From Psychrilyobacter atlanticus DSM 19335 (lineage in GTDB: Bacteria; Fusobacteriota; Fusobacteriia; Fusobacteriales; Fusobacteriaceae), in NCBI RefSeq assembly GCF_000426625.1, contig NZ_KE384547.1, positions 914,986 to 978,985 on the forward strand: a DNA stretch of 64,000 nt, in the 5' to 3' direction. Below the pieces are notes generated by a model. That model made no database searches. It was given only the letters and a program-made list of their open reading frames with translations, and was not told where the DNA came from. Shown piece after piece: positions 25,435-34,561 of the stretch (position 1 is its first letter; the number at the start of each line of letters is the position of its first letter). The translations under genes were made by a program, and so were the position numbers.

Positions 25435-28400
25435 TTATACACTTACCGATATTATCTTAGATTCTCCTAATTCTTTATTCATAGTAACACCATAGAGAGT
25501 ATCAGAACGTCTCATAGTTTCCTTATTATGTGTAATTAAAATAAACTGTGATCTGTCGGTAAACTCCTTTAACTTACTAATAAGTTTTTTTATGTTAGTT
25601 TCGTCTAGTGCTGCTTCAATCTCATCAAAGAAAGTAAATGGGCTAGGTTTATACATAAATAGTGCCATAATAAAGGCAATAGCTACCATTGATTTTTCCC
25701 CACCTGAGAGTAAAGTTATAGATTGAGATTTTTTATTCTTAAATTTTACCATTAAGTCAATGCCACTTTCAAGAATATTTTCATTATCAACCAGTTGTAA
25801 TCTACCGATGGAATTATTTAAGACCTCTTTACACATATATTCGAAGTTTTTATCAATTTCCTTATATGCAGTAAAAAACTTAGTCTCGATAATTTTTTCA
25901 ATATCTTCAACTAATTTTAAAAGGGCTTTTTTACTGACGATAAGGTCATCTCTTTGTGCTGTTATAAACTCATGTTTTTTTGTCAGTTCTGTAAATTCTT
26001 CGATGGCTAAGAGGTTAACTAAACCTAATCCCTTTAGTCTTGCTTCTAAACGATAGAGGATTTCTTTAGATTCTGCAACAGTTGATTCTAGAGGAGCTTC
26101 TTCTATATCTACTAGTTCAGCTAGTTTTTCCTCTATTTGAGTAACCCAGTTTATAGTTTTTTCTAGTTTTTCAATGAGAATTTTGATCTTGTTCTCTCCT
26201 AATATAAGATCTTTCTCAATGTTTTTAACAGCTAAAATTTCCTTTTTCTCCAAGGTTTCAAGTTCTTCTTGGAGTTTTTTCTTCTCTTTGATCTCTAAAA
26301 ATTCTTTTTCGTACCTTATGTTTTCACTGTGGAATTCATTTTGGATATTATTTAACCTCTCATCTAATTTGATTATATCTGAGTTAAGTTTTTCAATCTC
26401 CAATCCAGTTTTTTTATTTTCAGTTTGAAACTCTTGGAGGAACCCTTTATTTCTTTGGATCTCTCTTTCTAGTTGCTTGACTTGTTCTTTTTTATTTAAA
26501 TAATTTATCTTTATATTGGAATAAGATTTATTGATTAATTCTATTTCTGTTTTAAGAGATATTAATTTTTTATTGTTATCTGCCAAACGATCTTTAGATT
26601 TTTTTAGAAACGCTTCAACATCAAATCTTTGGGTAGTGGCATTTTTAAGTTGTTTATTATATTCATTTATGTAATTTGTTTCTTCAACTTTTTCCATCTC
26701 TATAACCTTCAATTTTTTTGTTTCTTTTCTATAGGTGTCTGTAAGATCTGTATGATTTCTTAAAATTTCCCGGTAGGAGTCTTCCTTTGCAACTCTAAGA
26801 TCATCGATATTTTCCAATTTTTTCTCATATTCATCCATTTGTTTAGAATGTGTATCATATGAATTATCTAGTTCTTTATGTTTTTTGTCCAATTCACCGA
26901 CTATTTTATCCAGTTTTTTTATCTCTTTTTTTCTTTCAAAGATAATTGAACTGGCAGATTTTATATGCTGTCCACCGGTGATACGACCTCTACCTGAGAT
27001 AAGCTCTCCTCCTAGGGTAACGATATTTCCACGGTGGAGGTTTTCCTTAGATATTTTTAGAGCTACATCTGTAGATTTAACTACCAAAAGGTTTCCTAAT
27101 ACAAATTCTACAGGTTTATTATAGATTGAATTGTAACCGACCAGGTCGCTGGCATAACCTAGAACGCCATCTTGTGATATTGTCTTTTTAGAATTATTTA
27201 ATTTTATACTGTCAAAGGCTAAGAATGAAGCTCTACCACCATTTGATTGTTTAAGGTAGGAGATACATTTTTTAGCTACCCCGCTGTCTTTTACGACAAT
27301 ATCTTGTAACGATCCACCAACAGATGATTCTATAGCTGTTTCAAGGTGTTCTGGGATATCGATAAGACTTAGAAAAGCTCCGTCTACACCATCAATATTG
27401 GCATTTAAAACAGCTTTTACACCTTTAAAAAATCCTTCATTATTAGCTTCTAATTTTTTTAGATTTTCTAATTTTGCACCTTGTCTGCTAAGATTATAGG
27501 CCACTTCTTTCCTCTCATCATAGATTGTATTCATCTTTTGACTGAGGGAGTCTATTTGTTTTTCAGCATCTTCAATGGTATCATCAATCTTCTTTATCTC
27601 TGTTTGAATATTTTTTTGTTTAGTTTCTAGTAGGTTCAATTCAGTGGTTAATTTTTCAATTTTTTTATTATATTCTACAGCTTCTTCATCTAATCCACGA
27701 ATCTTATTGGCACTACTCTTAGTTCTTTTTTCAGAGTTTTCTATTTCAGCGATCAATTTTAGTCTGCCCACTTCAGAATCCATAACATGTTCTTTCTGTA
27801 CTCCAATCTCTATCTCTAGATCTCTTTGAAGAAGTTCAAAATCACCTATTTGTTTTTCATACTTTAGGTTATCCCCTTCTAGGGTTTTTAATTCTTCTAA
27901 AACAACATCTTTTTTAGAGTTTAATCTATCTAATTCAGTGATTTGATCTTTTAACTTACCCTCTAAATTTCCTAAATTTTCTTTTTTACTACAGATCTCA
28001 CGATTGAACCCTTTGATCCTTTCTCCGTATAAAACTTTATCATTGACTAATTTATCCACATCTTTTTTCAAATTAATATTTTTGTCGGTCAATGTATTGA
28101 TTTCATCGCTGAGAAGATTTCTTTTATTATTTACATCTTCCAAAGTAGCTTCTTTTTCTGTGAATTGTTTTTCGAGTTCTTTTAAGGCAAGGCTTGAGTT
28201 GTGTTTCTGTTTAGATAGATCATCTACAATTTTTTGATTAGTTTGATACTCTTCCAGGTAGATAGATTTTTTTAAAGTGTTTATCTCGTCATCTAACTTC
28301 TTATATTTAATAGCCTTTTCAGCTTGTTTACCGATTTTTTCTTTATTCTCTTCCAACTCATTGACAATGAGGTTTATTTTATCAGTTTCTAACTCTACCT

Positions 28401-28947
28401 TAGCAAGTTTCTTTAAGGCTTCGTCTTTACGTAATTTTATTTTTTTTATCCCGGCGGCTTCCTCGATAATACTTTTAATCTCTTTGTTAGAAGCACTAAT
28501 TATCTTTTCAACCTTTCCCTGTCCAATGACAGAGTAGGCACTTTTTCCTACACCTGTGTCTAAAAATAATTCATTTATATCTTTTAGCCTGCATCTCTGA
28601 TCATTTATATAGTATTCGTTTTCACTTTTTTTATTGATCTTTCTCGTCACCTTAACTATTTCATCATCTATCTCTAAAACCTTGTCTTCGTTGTCTATAT
28701 AGAGTGACACAGTAGCAGTACTTCTAGGTTTTTTATTTTTTCCTCCGGAAAATATTACATCGCTACTCTCTTTAGCTCTTATATTTTTATAGGATTGTTC
28801 CCCTAATACCCATAGGATAGCATCTAGTATATTAGATTTTCCACTTCCATTGGGTCCTACGATAGAGGTTATTCCCATATCAAAATCAAGTTTAATCTTA
28901 TCTGCAAAGGATTTAAATCCATCTATTTCTATACATTTTAAATACAT
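25435..28947 (-). CDS. smc: chromosome segregation ATPase SMC
   Basis: SMC forms the condensin ring with ScpA and ScpB and organises the chromosome. The 1170-residue protein has the N-terminal head with Walker A GPNGSGKSN (~32-40), a long coiled coil, the hinge (~515-650, with VGGSLQDIVV and GGELISGRGRITGG), the return coil, and the C-terminal head with signature LSGGEKSMVAIAF (~1075) and Walker B FTFFDEIEAALDETN (~1100). Length is typical. The start follows GAGG with 7 bases between. It lies between hslU and the PF09818 ATPase on one message, while scpB is 9 kb away on the other strand and no scpA is in the window. Confidence 0.97.
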   Translation of the reverse strand: MYLKCIEIDGFKSFADKIKLDFDMGITSIVGPNGSGKSNILDAILWVLGEQSYKNIRAKESSDVIFSGGKNKKPRSTATVSLYIDNEDKVLEIDDEIVKVTRKINKKSENEYYINDQRCRLKDINELFLDTGVGKSAYSVIGQGKVEKIISASNKEIKSIIEEAAGIKKIKLRKDEALKKLAKVELETDKINLIVNELEENKEKIGKQAEKAIKYKKLDDEINTLKKSIYLEEYQTNQKIVDDLSKQKHNSSLALKELEKQFTEKEATLEDVNNKRNLLSDEINTLTDKNINLKKDVDKLVNDKVLYGERIKGFNREICSKKENLGNLEGKLKDQITELDRLNSKKDVVLEELKTLEGDNLKYEKQIGDFELLQRDLEIEIGVQKEHVMDSEVGRLKLIAEIENSEKRTKSSANKIRGLDEEAVEYNKKIEKLTTELNLLETKQKNIQTEIKKIDDTIEDAEKQIDSLSQKMNTIYDERKEVAYNLSRQGAKLENLKKLEANNEGFFKGVKAVLNANIDGVDGAFLSLIDIPEHLETAIESSVGGSLQDIVVKDSGVAKKCISYLKQSNGGRASFLAFDSIKLNNSKKTISQDGVLGYASDLVGYNSIYNKPVEFVLGNLLVVKSTDVALKISKENLHRGNIVTLGGELISGRGRITGGQHIKSASSIIFERKKEIKKLDKIVGELDKKHKELDNSYDTHSKQMDEYEKKLENIDDLRVAKEDSYREILRNHTDLTDTYRKETKKLKVIEMEKVEETNYINEYNKQLKNATTQRFDVEAFLKKSKDRLADNNKKLISLKTEIELINKSYSNIKINYLNKKEQVKQLEREIQRNKGFLQEFQTENKKTGLEIEKLNSDIIKLDERLNNIQNEFHSENIRYEKEFLEIKEKKKLQEELETLEKKEILAVKNIEKDLILGENKIKILIEKLEKTINWVTQIEEKLAELVDIEEAPLESTVAESKEILYRLEARLKGLGLVNLLAIEEFTELTKKHEFITAQRDDLIVSKKALLKLVEDIEKIIETKFFTAYKEIDKNFEYMCKEVLNNSIGRLQLVDNENILESGIDLMVKFKNKKSQSITLLSGGEKSMVAIAFIMALFMYKPSPFTFFDEIEAALDETNIKKLISKLKEFTDRSQFILITHNKETMRRSDTLYGVTMNKELGESKIISVSV

Positions 28948-28976
28948 ATTTTCCTCACTCTTTTTTTATTATTGCC

Positions 28977-30296
28977 TTACAGGATGTAGTTATCTAAGTT
29001 CTCTTCTACGAGGTCATAGCTAAATATTTTAACAACATCTTTTTTTCCAATTTTTATAGTGGATTCTTTTTCATAGGGAGCTTCAAACATAATGTCATTT
29101 AATATTTTTTCAATAACACCTGATAATCTTCTAGCACCGATATTTTCAATGTCTTCATTGAGATCGATAGCTATTTCTGCTATTTCATCTATAGCGCCTT
29201 TAGTGAAACTCAAGTTAACTTTATCAGTTTTTAATAGTTCTTGATATTGAGTCAATAGATTAAAGTCTATCTCAGTTAAAATCTTTACAAAATCATCTTT
29301 ATTTAAAGTGTTTAATCTTACTTTTATAGGGAATCTTCCCTGTAATTCTGGCATTAAGTCACTGGGGCTGGCCTGGGTAAAAGCTCCGGCTGCAATAAAT
29401 AAAATGTGTTCAGTTCGAACAGAACCATATTTGGTCATAACTGTGGTACCTTCGATTATTGGAAGGATGTCTCTTTGAACACCTTGACGTGAAACCTCGC
29501 TGTTGCTGCCTTCCCTTTCGGCAATTTTATCTATCTCATCTATAAAGATAATCCCATCTTCCTCTACTTTTTCTACTGCTAGAGGTTTTAACTCTTCTAG
29601 GTCTATATTTTGTTCAATCTCAGTTCTTAAAAGATATTCAATGGCATTCTTGACGCTCATCTTAACTATTTTTTTCTTCCCTCCTGGGAAAGAACTCATA
29701 ATATTATCGATAATACCCTTTACCCCATCCTCTTCAGATTCATTCCCCGTGGCAAAAACTTCAACCATTGGAGCCTCTGAACTTTGGTGTTTTTCAATTT
29801 CAATCTCTTGATCATCGTACTTTCCAGACACCACTTCCTCTAACAAAGTGCTTTTTTCATCGGGATTGATCGTACCGTAAGGTTTTATAAGTTTAGCTAC
29901 CTTAAGGAAGGTAGGTTCCTTATATTTTTCTCTCAACATCTCTATTTTTTCCGACTTTAACTTGTTAAAAGTAATGGAAACAAGGTCCTTTATCATAGAT
30001 TCTACATCTTTTCCTACATAACCTACTTCGGTATATTTAGTGGCTTCTACTTTGATAAATGGAGAATTTGTAATAGTTGCTAATCTTCTAGCAATCTCAG
30101 TTTTACCAACACCTGTAGGGCCGATTAAGATTATATTTTTAGGAGTAATTTCATTTTTTAATTTCATATCTGAAATCTGCTTCCTTCTATATCTATTTCT
30201 GAGTGAAATAGCTACATTTTTTTTTGCATCTTCTTGAGAAATTATATATTTATTTAATTCTTCTACAATTTTTTTAGGGATTAAATTTTCTTTCAT
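28977..30296 (-). CDS. hslU: HslU, ATPase subunit of the HslUV (ClpQY) protease
   Basis: HslU unfolds proteins and feeds them into the HslV peptidase. The 439-residue AAA+ protein has KNVAISLRNRYRRKQ, Walker A GPTGVGKTEIARRLA (~57-71), the pore GYVGKDVE, an intermediate domain, Walker B GIIFIDEIDKIA (~250), sensor regions (ELQGRFPIKVRL) and the C-terminal tail LDNYIL, which in HslU inserts into HslV to activate it. The intact tail argues that HslV exists, but no hslV is adjacent, unlike the usual hslVU order. Starts after GAGGAGG with its own promoter and is the first gene of the - strand block. Confidence 0.95.
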   Translation of the reverse strand: MKENLIPKKIVEELNKYIISQEDAKKNVAISLRNRYRRKQISDMKLKNEITPKNIILIGPTGVGKTEIARRLATITNSPFIKVEATKYTEVGYVGKDVESMIKDLVSITFNKLKSEKIEMLREKYKEPTFLKVAKLIKPYGTINPDEKSTLLEEVVSGKYDDQEIEIEKHQSSEAPMVEVFATGNESEEDGVKGIIDNIMSSFPGGKKKIVKMSVKNAIEYLLRTEIEQNIDLEELKPLAVEKVEEDGIIFIDEIDKIAEREGSNSEVSRQGVQRDILPIIEGTTVMTKYGSVRTEHILFIAAGAFTQASPSDLMPELQGRFPIKVRLNTLNKDDFVKILTEIDFNLLTQYQELLKTDKVNLSFTKGAIDEIAEIAIDLNEDIENIGARRLSGVIEKILNDIMFEAPYEKESTIKIGKKDVVKIFSYDLVEENLDNYIL

Positions 30297-30328
30297 TTTT
30301 TCCTCCTCATAACAGTGTCTAACGACAT

Positions 30329-30357
30329 ATTATATACTATTTATGTGGCTATTACAA
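30329..30357 (-). promoter_or_regulatory. promoter of hslU and the downstream - strand genes
   Basis: On the - strand: TTGTAA (30352-30357), 17 bases, TATAAT (30329-30334), about 25 bases before the hslU ribosome binding site. This 296-bp divergent gap also holds the folE promoter; nothing else is visible in it. Confidence 0.72.
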
Positions 30358-30475
30358 GAAATGTGTTCATAATATAAAGAGAAAAGTAAAGTGTTTTTCT
30401 ATCCTTTAAAAAAATATTTTACTATGGCAGATATTTTTATTTTTTTAGAGAATCACAATTTATTCAGGAGTAATT

Positions 30476-30503
30476 TTGAGTGATTTTAAATGAAAAATAT
30501 GAT
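30476..30503 (+). promoter_or_regulatory. candidate promoter of folE
   Basis: TTGAGT (30476-30481), 16 bases, TATGAT (30498-30503). A second -10-like TAAAAT overlaps at 30503-30508. Confidence 0.42.
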
Positions 30504-30592
30504 AAAATATAAAAAACTATAAATTAAGAATATTTCTATAAAGTACTTTATGCAAATTATAAAAGAGAGTTAAAAAGTGAGGAGGCGGTTTT

Positions 30593-31153
30593 ATGGATAA
30601 GAACAAAATAATGGATGGAGTAAAGTTAATCCTAGAGGGTATGGGAGAAGATATAAATAGAGAGGGGTTACTTGAGACTCCAGACAGAGTAGCGAGAATG
30701 TTTGGTGAAATTTGCGGAGGGTTGCACAAGGATCCGGCAGATGAAATTTCTGTATTTTTCCATGTAGAGCATAACGATATGGTGATAGTGAAGGACATAC
30801 AGTTTTATTCATTGTGTGAACATCACTTATTGCCATTTTATGGAAAGGTGCATATAGCCTATATTCCAGAAAATGGAAAAGTAACGGGATTGAGTAAATT
30901 AGCCAGAGTAGTGGATGTGGCATCTAAAAAACCGCAACTTCAAGAGCGTCTGAATAGTGAAATAGTAGAAGCTCTAATGGGAAAACTTAGTGCAAAGGGA
31001 GTATTGGTTGTAATAGAAGCGGAACACATGTGTATGACTATGAGGGGAATACAAAAGCCGGGATCAAAGACAATTACATCTGGAGTAAGGGGAATATTTA
31101 GAACCAATCTTGCAACCAGAGAAGAAGCACTGTCATTGATAAAACATATGTAG
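30593..31153 (+). CDS. folE: GTP cyclohydrolase I
   Basis: FolE opens the GTP purine ring to form dihydroneopterin triphosphate for folate (or queuosine) synthesis. The 186-residue protein has the zinc ligands Cys75 and His78 ([13 protein letters not shown]) and Cys147 ([11 protein letters not shown]), the [12 protein letters not shown] substrate loop, and [10 protein letters not shown]. This is the zinc type IA enzyme. GAGGAGGCGG precedes the ATG. It is monocistronic, with a terminator after it and no other fol genes adjacent, although folD lies 22 kb away. Confidence 0.96.
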   Translation: MDKNKIMDGVKLILEGMGEDINREGLLETPDRVARMFGEICGGLHKDPADEISVFFHVEHNDMVIVKDIQFYSLCEHHLLPFYGKVHIAYIPENGKVTGLSKLARVVDVASKKPQLQERLNSEIVEALMGKLSAKGVLVVIEAEHMCMTMRGIQKPGSKTITSGVRGIFRTNLATREEALSLIKHM

Positions 31154-31171
31154 GAAAAAATTAATTGTAAG

Positions 31172-31201
31172 ATGAGGCCTGATAGTGGGTCTCATTTTTT
31201 T
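31172..31201 (+). terminator. intrinsic terminator of folE
   Basis: ATGAGGCC pairs with GGGTCTCAT (one mismatch/wobble) around a short loop, then a run of seven T. Confidence 0.82.
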
Positions 31202-31316
31202 ATTTAGAAAAATATAAAATTTAAAAATAATAAAAAATCAAAAAAAATGATACAAATTAGGAAAAAACTTAGAATTACAATATAATTAAATTAATACTAG
31301 AAGGTGGGAGGAAACA

Positions 31317-32186
31317 TTGGAAATGGGAAGACAAATTAGATTGTGGGAACCTCCTGCAGCTGTATCTGTAAAGGGGACGATATTCATAATTCATGGTATG
31401 GGAGAATACTCTAAAAGATATGAAGAAATGGCTGGTTATATTAACAATAATGGATATAGGGTGGCTATGATAGATCACATTGGACACGGGAATAATATAA
31501 AAAAAATTGAAGAATTGGGATTGATAAAAGATGAGTTCAAAACTTCCATGGAGGAGCTTATGGACTCTATTGAACAAAATAGAGGTGAGAAACCGTTATT
31601 TATACTGGGACATAGTATGGGGTCTTTTATCACTCAAATTTTACTGGAAAGAGGGGTAGAGAATGATGGGATTATCCTATCAGGGTCTACAAGACCATCT
31701 AAAATTTCAATAGAATTCGGATATTTTATATCGAGATTTCTTTTGTTATTTCGAAATAAAAGGGATCTGATATTAAATAAGTTGTTATTCGGAAGAAATA
31801 ACTTGAAATTTTTAGGAGATAAAGAATTCAGATGGTTATCTAGGGATAAAAAGAGTGTGGAGGAGTATGAGAGTGATCCTCTATGTGGGTTCATTCCCTA
31901 TACGAGTTATTTTCAAGGTTTATTTTATCTTTTGAAGGAATCCTCAAAGATAGGAGATAAAAGAAAATATAAAAAAAATCCTGTATATATCTTTTCTGGA
32001 TCAGATGACCCTGTGGGGGCCTATGGGGCTGGGACAAAAAAATTATATGAATTTTATAAAAAAATGGGATATATGGACATCACATTAAAATTATATAAAG
32101 AAGGTCGTCATGAGATGTTGAACGAGGTAAACAGATGTGAGGTTTATGATGACCTTTTGGTGTGGTTAGACGGGAGGTCGATATGA
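31317..32186 (+). CDS. alpha/beta hydrolase, monoacylglycerol-lipase/lysophospholipase-like
   Basis: A 289-residue cytosolic-looking serine hydrolase: FIIHGMGEYSKRY (~23-35, oxyanion HG), DHIGHGNN, nucleophile elbow ILGHSMGS (Ser100), the acid in FSGSDDPVG (~230) and the base in GRHEML (His ~264). The HGMGEYSKRY / DHIGHG pattern fits the Hydrolase_4 (monoacylglycerol lipase) family. TTG at 31317 lies 5 bases after GGGAGG; ATG 31323 is 11 bases away, so either may be used. Its stop overlaps the start of the PLD-like lipoprotein gene (ATGATGA-type junction), so the pair is coupled and may act in one lipid-handling pathway. Confidence 0.85.
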   Translation: MEMGRQIRLWEPPAAVSVKGTIFIIHGMGEYSKRYEEMAGYINNNGYRVAMIDHIGHGNNIKKIEELGLIKDEFKTSMEELMDSIEQNRGEKPLFILGHSMGSFITQILLERGVENDGIILSGSTRPSKISIEFGYFISRFLLLFRNKRDLILNKLLFGRNNLKFLGDKEFRWLSRDKKSVEEYESDPLCGFIPYTSYFQGLFYLLKESSKIGDKRKYKKNPVYIFSGSDDPVGAYGAGTKKLYEFYKKMGYMDITLKLYKEGRHEMLNEVNRCEVYDDLLVWLDGRSI

Positions 32187-33568
32187 TGAAGTGGATTATA
32201 AGTTTATTTATTTTAATTTTCTATGGCTGCAGTAATCTTCCATCAAATATATCTATGGAAAGTCCGATTTATCAGACTAATAATGTAGAGTTTTATTATG
32301 ACTTAACTCACAGAAGAGAGGACACTGTCTATACTGAGCATAGGATTTTTAACCAGATGGAAAAAATGATAGAAAATGCCGATGAATTTGTAGTTATGGA
32401 TGTATTTTTATTCAATAATTTATATAATGCCAGTGAATTTAATTTTCCTAAAGTTTCTTCTGGAATAAAAAAAGCTCTGATAAAAAAGAAAAAAGAAAAT
32501 AAAGATATAAAGATATATTTTATAACCGATGAAATAAATACTTTTTATGGGGTTTACAACACAAGTGAGCTGGAGGAATTAGAAAAAAATGGGATTACAG
32601 TTATTTTAACCGATCTTACAGAAACTCATGGAGCTAATAGCGTTTATTCTACATTTTGGAAATATTTTTTTAGTTGGTTTGGAACAGGGAAACATGGATG
32701 GCTTCCAAATCCATTCAGCTCGGAAGCTCCAAAGGTAACCATAAGGGCTTATTTAAAATTAATTAATTTAAAGGGGAATCATAGGAAGGTATTGGTGACA
32801 GAAAAAGAAGCTTTAGTAACTTCAGCCAACCCCCACAGTGCCAGTGGATATCATTCCAATATAGGCTTTAAATTTGACGGTGGGATAATAAATTCAGTAG
32901 TAGAATCAGAAAAAGCTGTAGGAGAGCTATCAGGAGTTGAAATGAATCTGCCTGTAGTTGAATTTCATAATGAAGGTAAGTATAAGATTCAGTTACTTAC
33001 CGAGGGGAAGATAGGAAGTGCTTTAGACGAAGATATAGACAATAGTCAAAGTGGAGATGAGATCTATATAGGTATGTTCTATCTAGGGGATAAAGTAATT
33101 GTTAAAAAATTAGTTGATGCAGCGAAAAGAGGTGTCGAAATAAAGTTGATATTAGATGAAAATAAAGAGGCGTTTGGGATGAAGAAAACAGGGATCCCAA
33201 ATAAAGTTACGGGTAAAAAATTAATAGATAAAAGCAAGGGGAAGATAGAGGTAAGGTGGTATAGATCTTCAGGAGAACAATATCACACTAAATTAGTGGT
33301 TATAAAAACATCTGATAAGTTAATAATAAATGGAGGTTCAGCCAACTTGACTAAGAGGAATATCAGAGATTATACTTTAGATACTAATATAAGAGTGGAA
33401 GCTCCTTTAGATTCTAAATTGGCTGTCGATATAGAGCAATATTTTGATATGTTATGGAATGATGATAAAGATACCTATATTATAGAAAAGGAAAAATTAG
33501 AGGATGGGTATATAAGTAATAAAATTTTATATGATATTCAAAATATAAGTGGATTTTCAACCTATTAA
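32183..33568 (+). CDS. phospholipase D-like (HKD-family) lipoprotein
   Basis: The ~461-residue protein starts with a lipoprotein-type signal (MMKWIISLFILIFYGCSN), Cys ~17 as the likely acylated residue, although Phe at -3 is an atypical lipobox. Two PLD repeats are visible: HRKVLVT...VTSANPHSAS (~210) and YHTKLVVIK...NGGSANLTKRN (~372-395). The His and Lys of both HxK motifs are present, but the Asp of each HKD is replaced (Glu in the first, Lys in the second). Similar variants keep catalysis in some PLD families, so activity is uncertain. Start chosen at 32183, 6 bases after GGGAGGTCG; an earlier in-frame GTG would spoil the signal peptide. Coupled to the preceding hydrolase. Confidence 0.85.
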   Translation: MMKWIISLFILIFYGCSNLPSNISMESPIYQTNNVEFYYDLTHRREDTVYTEHRIFNQMEKMIENADEFVVMDVFLFNNLYNASEFNFPKVSSGIKKALIKKKKENKDIKIYFITDEINTFYGVYNTSELEELEKNGITVILTDLTETHGANSVYSTFWKYFFSWFGTGKHGWLPNPFSSEAPKVTIRAYLKLINLKGNHRKVLVTEKEALVTSANPHSASGYHSNIGFKFDGGIINSVVESEKAVGELSGVEMNLPVVEFHNEGKYKIQLLTEGKIGSALDEDIDNSQSGDEIYIGMFYLGDKVIVKKLVDAAKRGVEIKLILDENKEAFGMKKTGIPNKVTGKKLIDKSKGKIEVRWYRSSGEQYHTKLVVIKTSDKLIINGGSANLTKRNIRDYTLDTNIRVEAPLDSKLAVDIEQYFDMLWNDDKDTYIIEKEKLEDGYISNKILYDIQNISGFSTY

Positions 33569-33640
33569 ATTTTAAATAAACTTGAATTGGATAATTATAG
33601 ATATTGTTGTGTATTTACTGGATATTTGGATGTTCTAAAC

Positions 33641-33669
33641 TTGTATTTTGCTACCTCATATGATAAAAT
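33641..33669 (+). promoter_or_regulatory. promoter ahead of the coiled-coil protein-maf-mreB genes
   Basis: TTGTAT (33641-33646), exactly 17 bases, TAAAAT (33664-33669), with TG before the -10. Predicted start of transcription lies about 26 bases before the ATG. Confidence 0.7.
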
Positions 33670-33701
33670 TACAATAAAAGTTCGATTTTTGGATAGATAG
33701 G

Positions 33702-34559
33702 ATGGTCGATTTGGAGAAGAAGAGGAAAATTTTTATTTTATTAAAAATTATTTTAATATTATTTTTGATATATGTTTACATTGCAGACGGAAAAGAAATG
33801 TATTTAAGTAGAACCTATCAGTCTTTGGAAGAGGTATTAGGAGGATTTAGGAGTGTTTTGATTCCATACTTGATATTGAATATCCTTTCGGATTTCATAT
33901 CGGATTTAAATAAAAGAACGGTCTTTTTAATGAGACTTAATTTTTTCTTTATTTTTTTAATATGTCTGAGTAACTTACAGTTATTGTTTCATGTTGCGGA
34001 CTTAGAAAAAGAGGGATTAGATAAAAACATATTCGTTTATCTCTACGTGGATAAAAACTTTGGGATGCTAATAACTATGATCCTATATAAATTTTATTTT
34101 TTAGTACCTGTTAATATTAATATTGCGGTTACGGGGACAATACTATTTTTCTCCTCGTTTATACTCTTTGGAAAGATAGCGGGAAATGTAGTTCGAAGAA
34201 TACTTAAATATTATCTAAAGGAAAATCGTGAAAAACGAAAAAAAATAAGAAAATTAATAAAAGAGAAAAAAAGAATAAAGAAGCAAATTTTAGAAAAAGA
34301 AAAAAGTGAAAGAATAGAGGCTGAAAAGCAAAGTGTAATTGAAAAAACAGTTGAAAAGCAAAGAAAAGAAAGAATTTCACAGTTGAAAAACAAGATGGAG
34401 AGTAAGAAAAAAAGTTCCATAGAGAAACAGCTAAATATCAATGGAATAGACCTGATAGAAAAAAAAGAATTAAAAGAAGAAAAAATAGATGAAGAGAATA
34501 GAGTAGATGAGGTGACTGAAGGACAGTTGCACTTTAAATTTAAAACGGAAGAGGTGTAA
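33702..34559 (+). CDS. polytopic membrane protein with long C-terminal coiled coil, unknown
   Basis: I do not recognise this 285-residue protein. About four hydrophobic segments (~10-28, 52-66, 75-99, 123-162) are followed by a very basic then mixed-charge coiled coil (~168-285, NREKRKKIRKLIKEKKRIKKQ...). The layout recalls the membrane domain and linker of FtsK without its motor, or MreC/D-like scaffolds; both are guesses. It starts 26 bases into its own transcript with only a weak GGATAG site, and ends 2 bases before maf, so it belongs to the maf-mreB operon. Topology and position suggest a role in the elongation or division machinery. Confidence 0.72.
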   Translation: MVDLEKKRKIFILLKIILILFLIYVYIADGKEMYLSRTYQSLEEVLGGFRSVLIPYLILNILSDFISDLNKRTVFLMRLNFFFIFLICLSNLQLLFHVADLEKEGLDKNIFVYLYVDKNFGMLITMILYKFYFLVPVNINIAVTGTILFFSSFILFGKIAGNVVRRILKYYLKENREKRKKIRKLIKEKKRIKKQILEKEKSERIEAEKQSVIEKTVEKQRKERISQLKNKMESKKKSSIEKQLNINGIDLIEKKELKEEKIDEENRVDEVTEGQLHFKFKTEEV

Positions 34560-34561
34560 AG

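Noticed and set aside
25760-28537. Several + strand hydrophobic frames opposite smc
   Set aside because: Phe/Ser/Leu-rich shadows of Lys/Glu-rich coiled-coil coding sequence.
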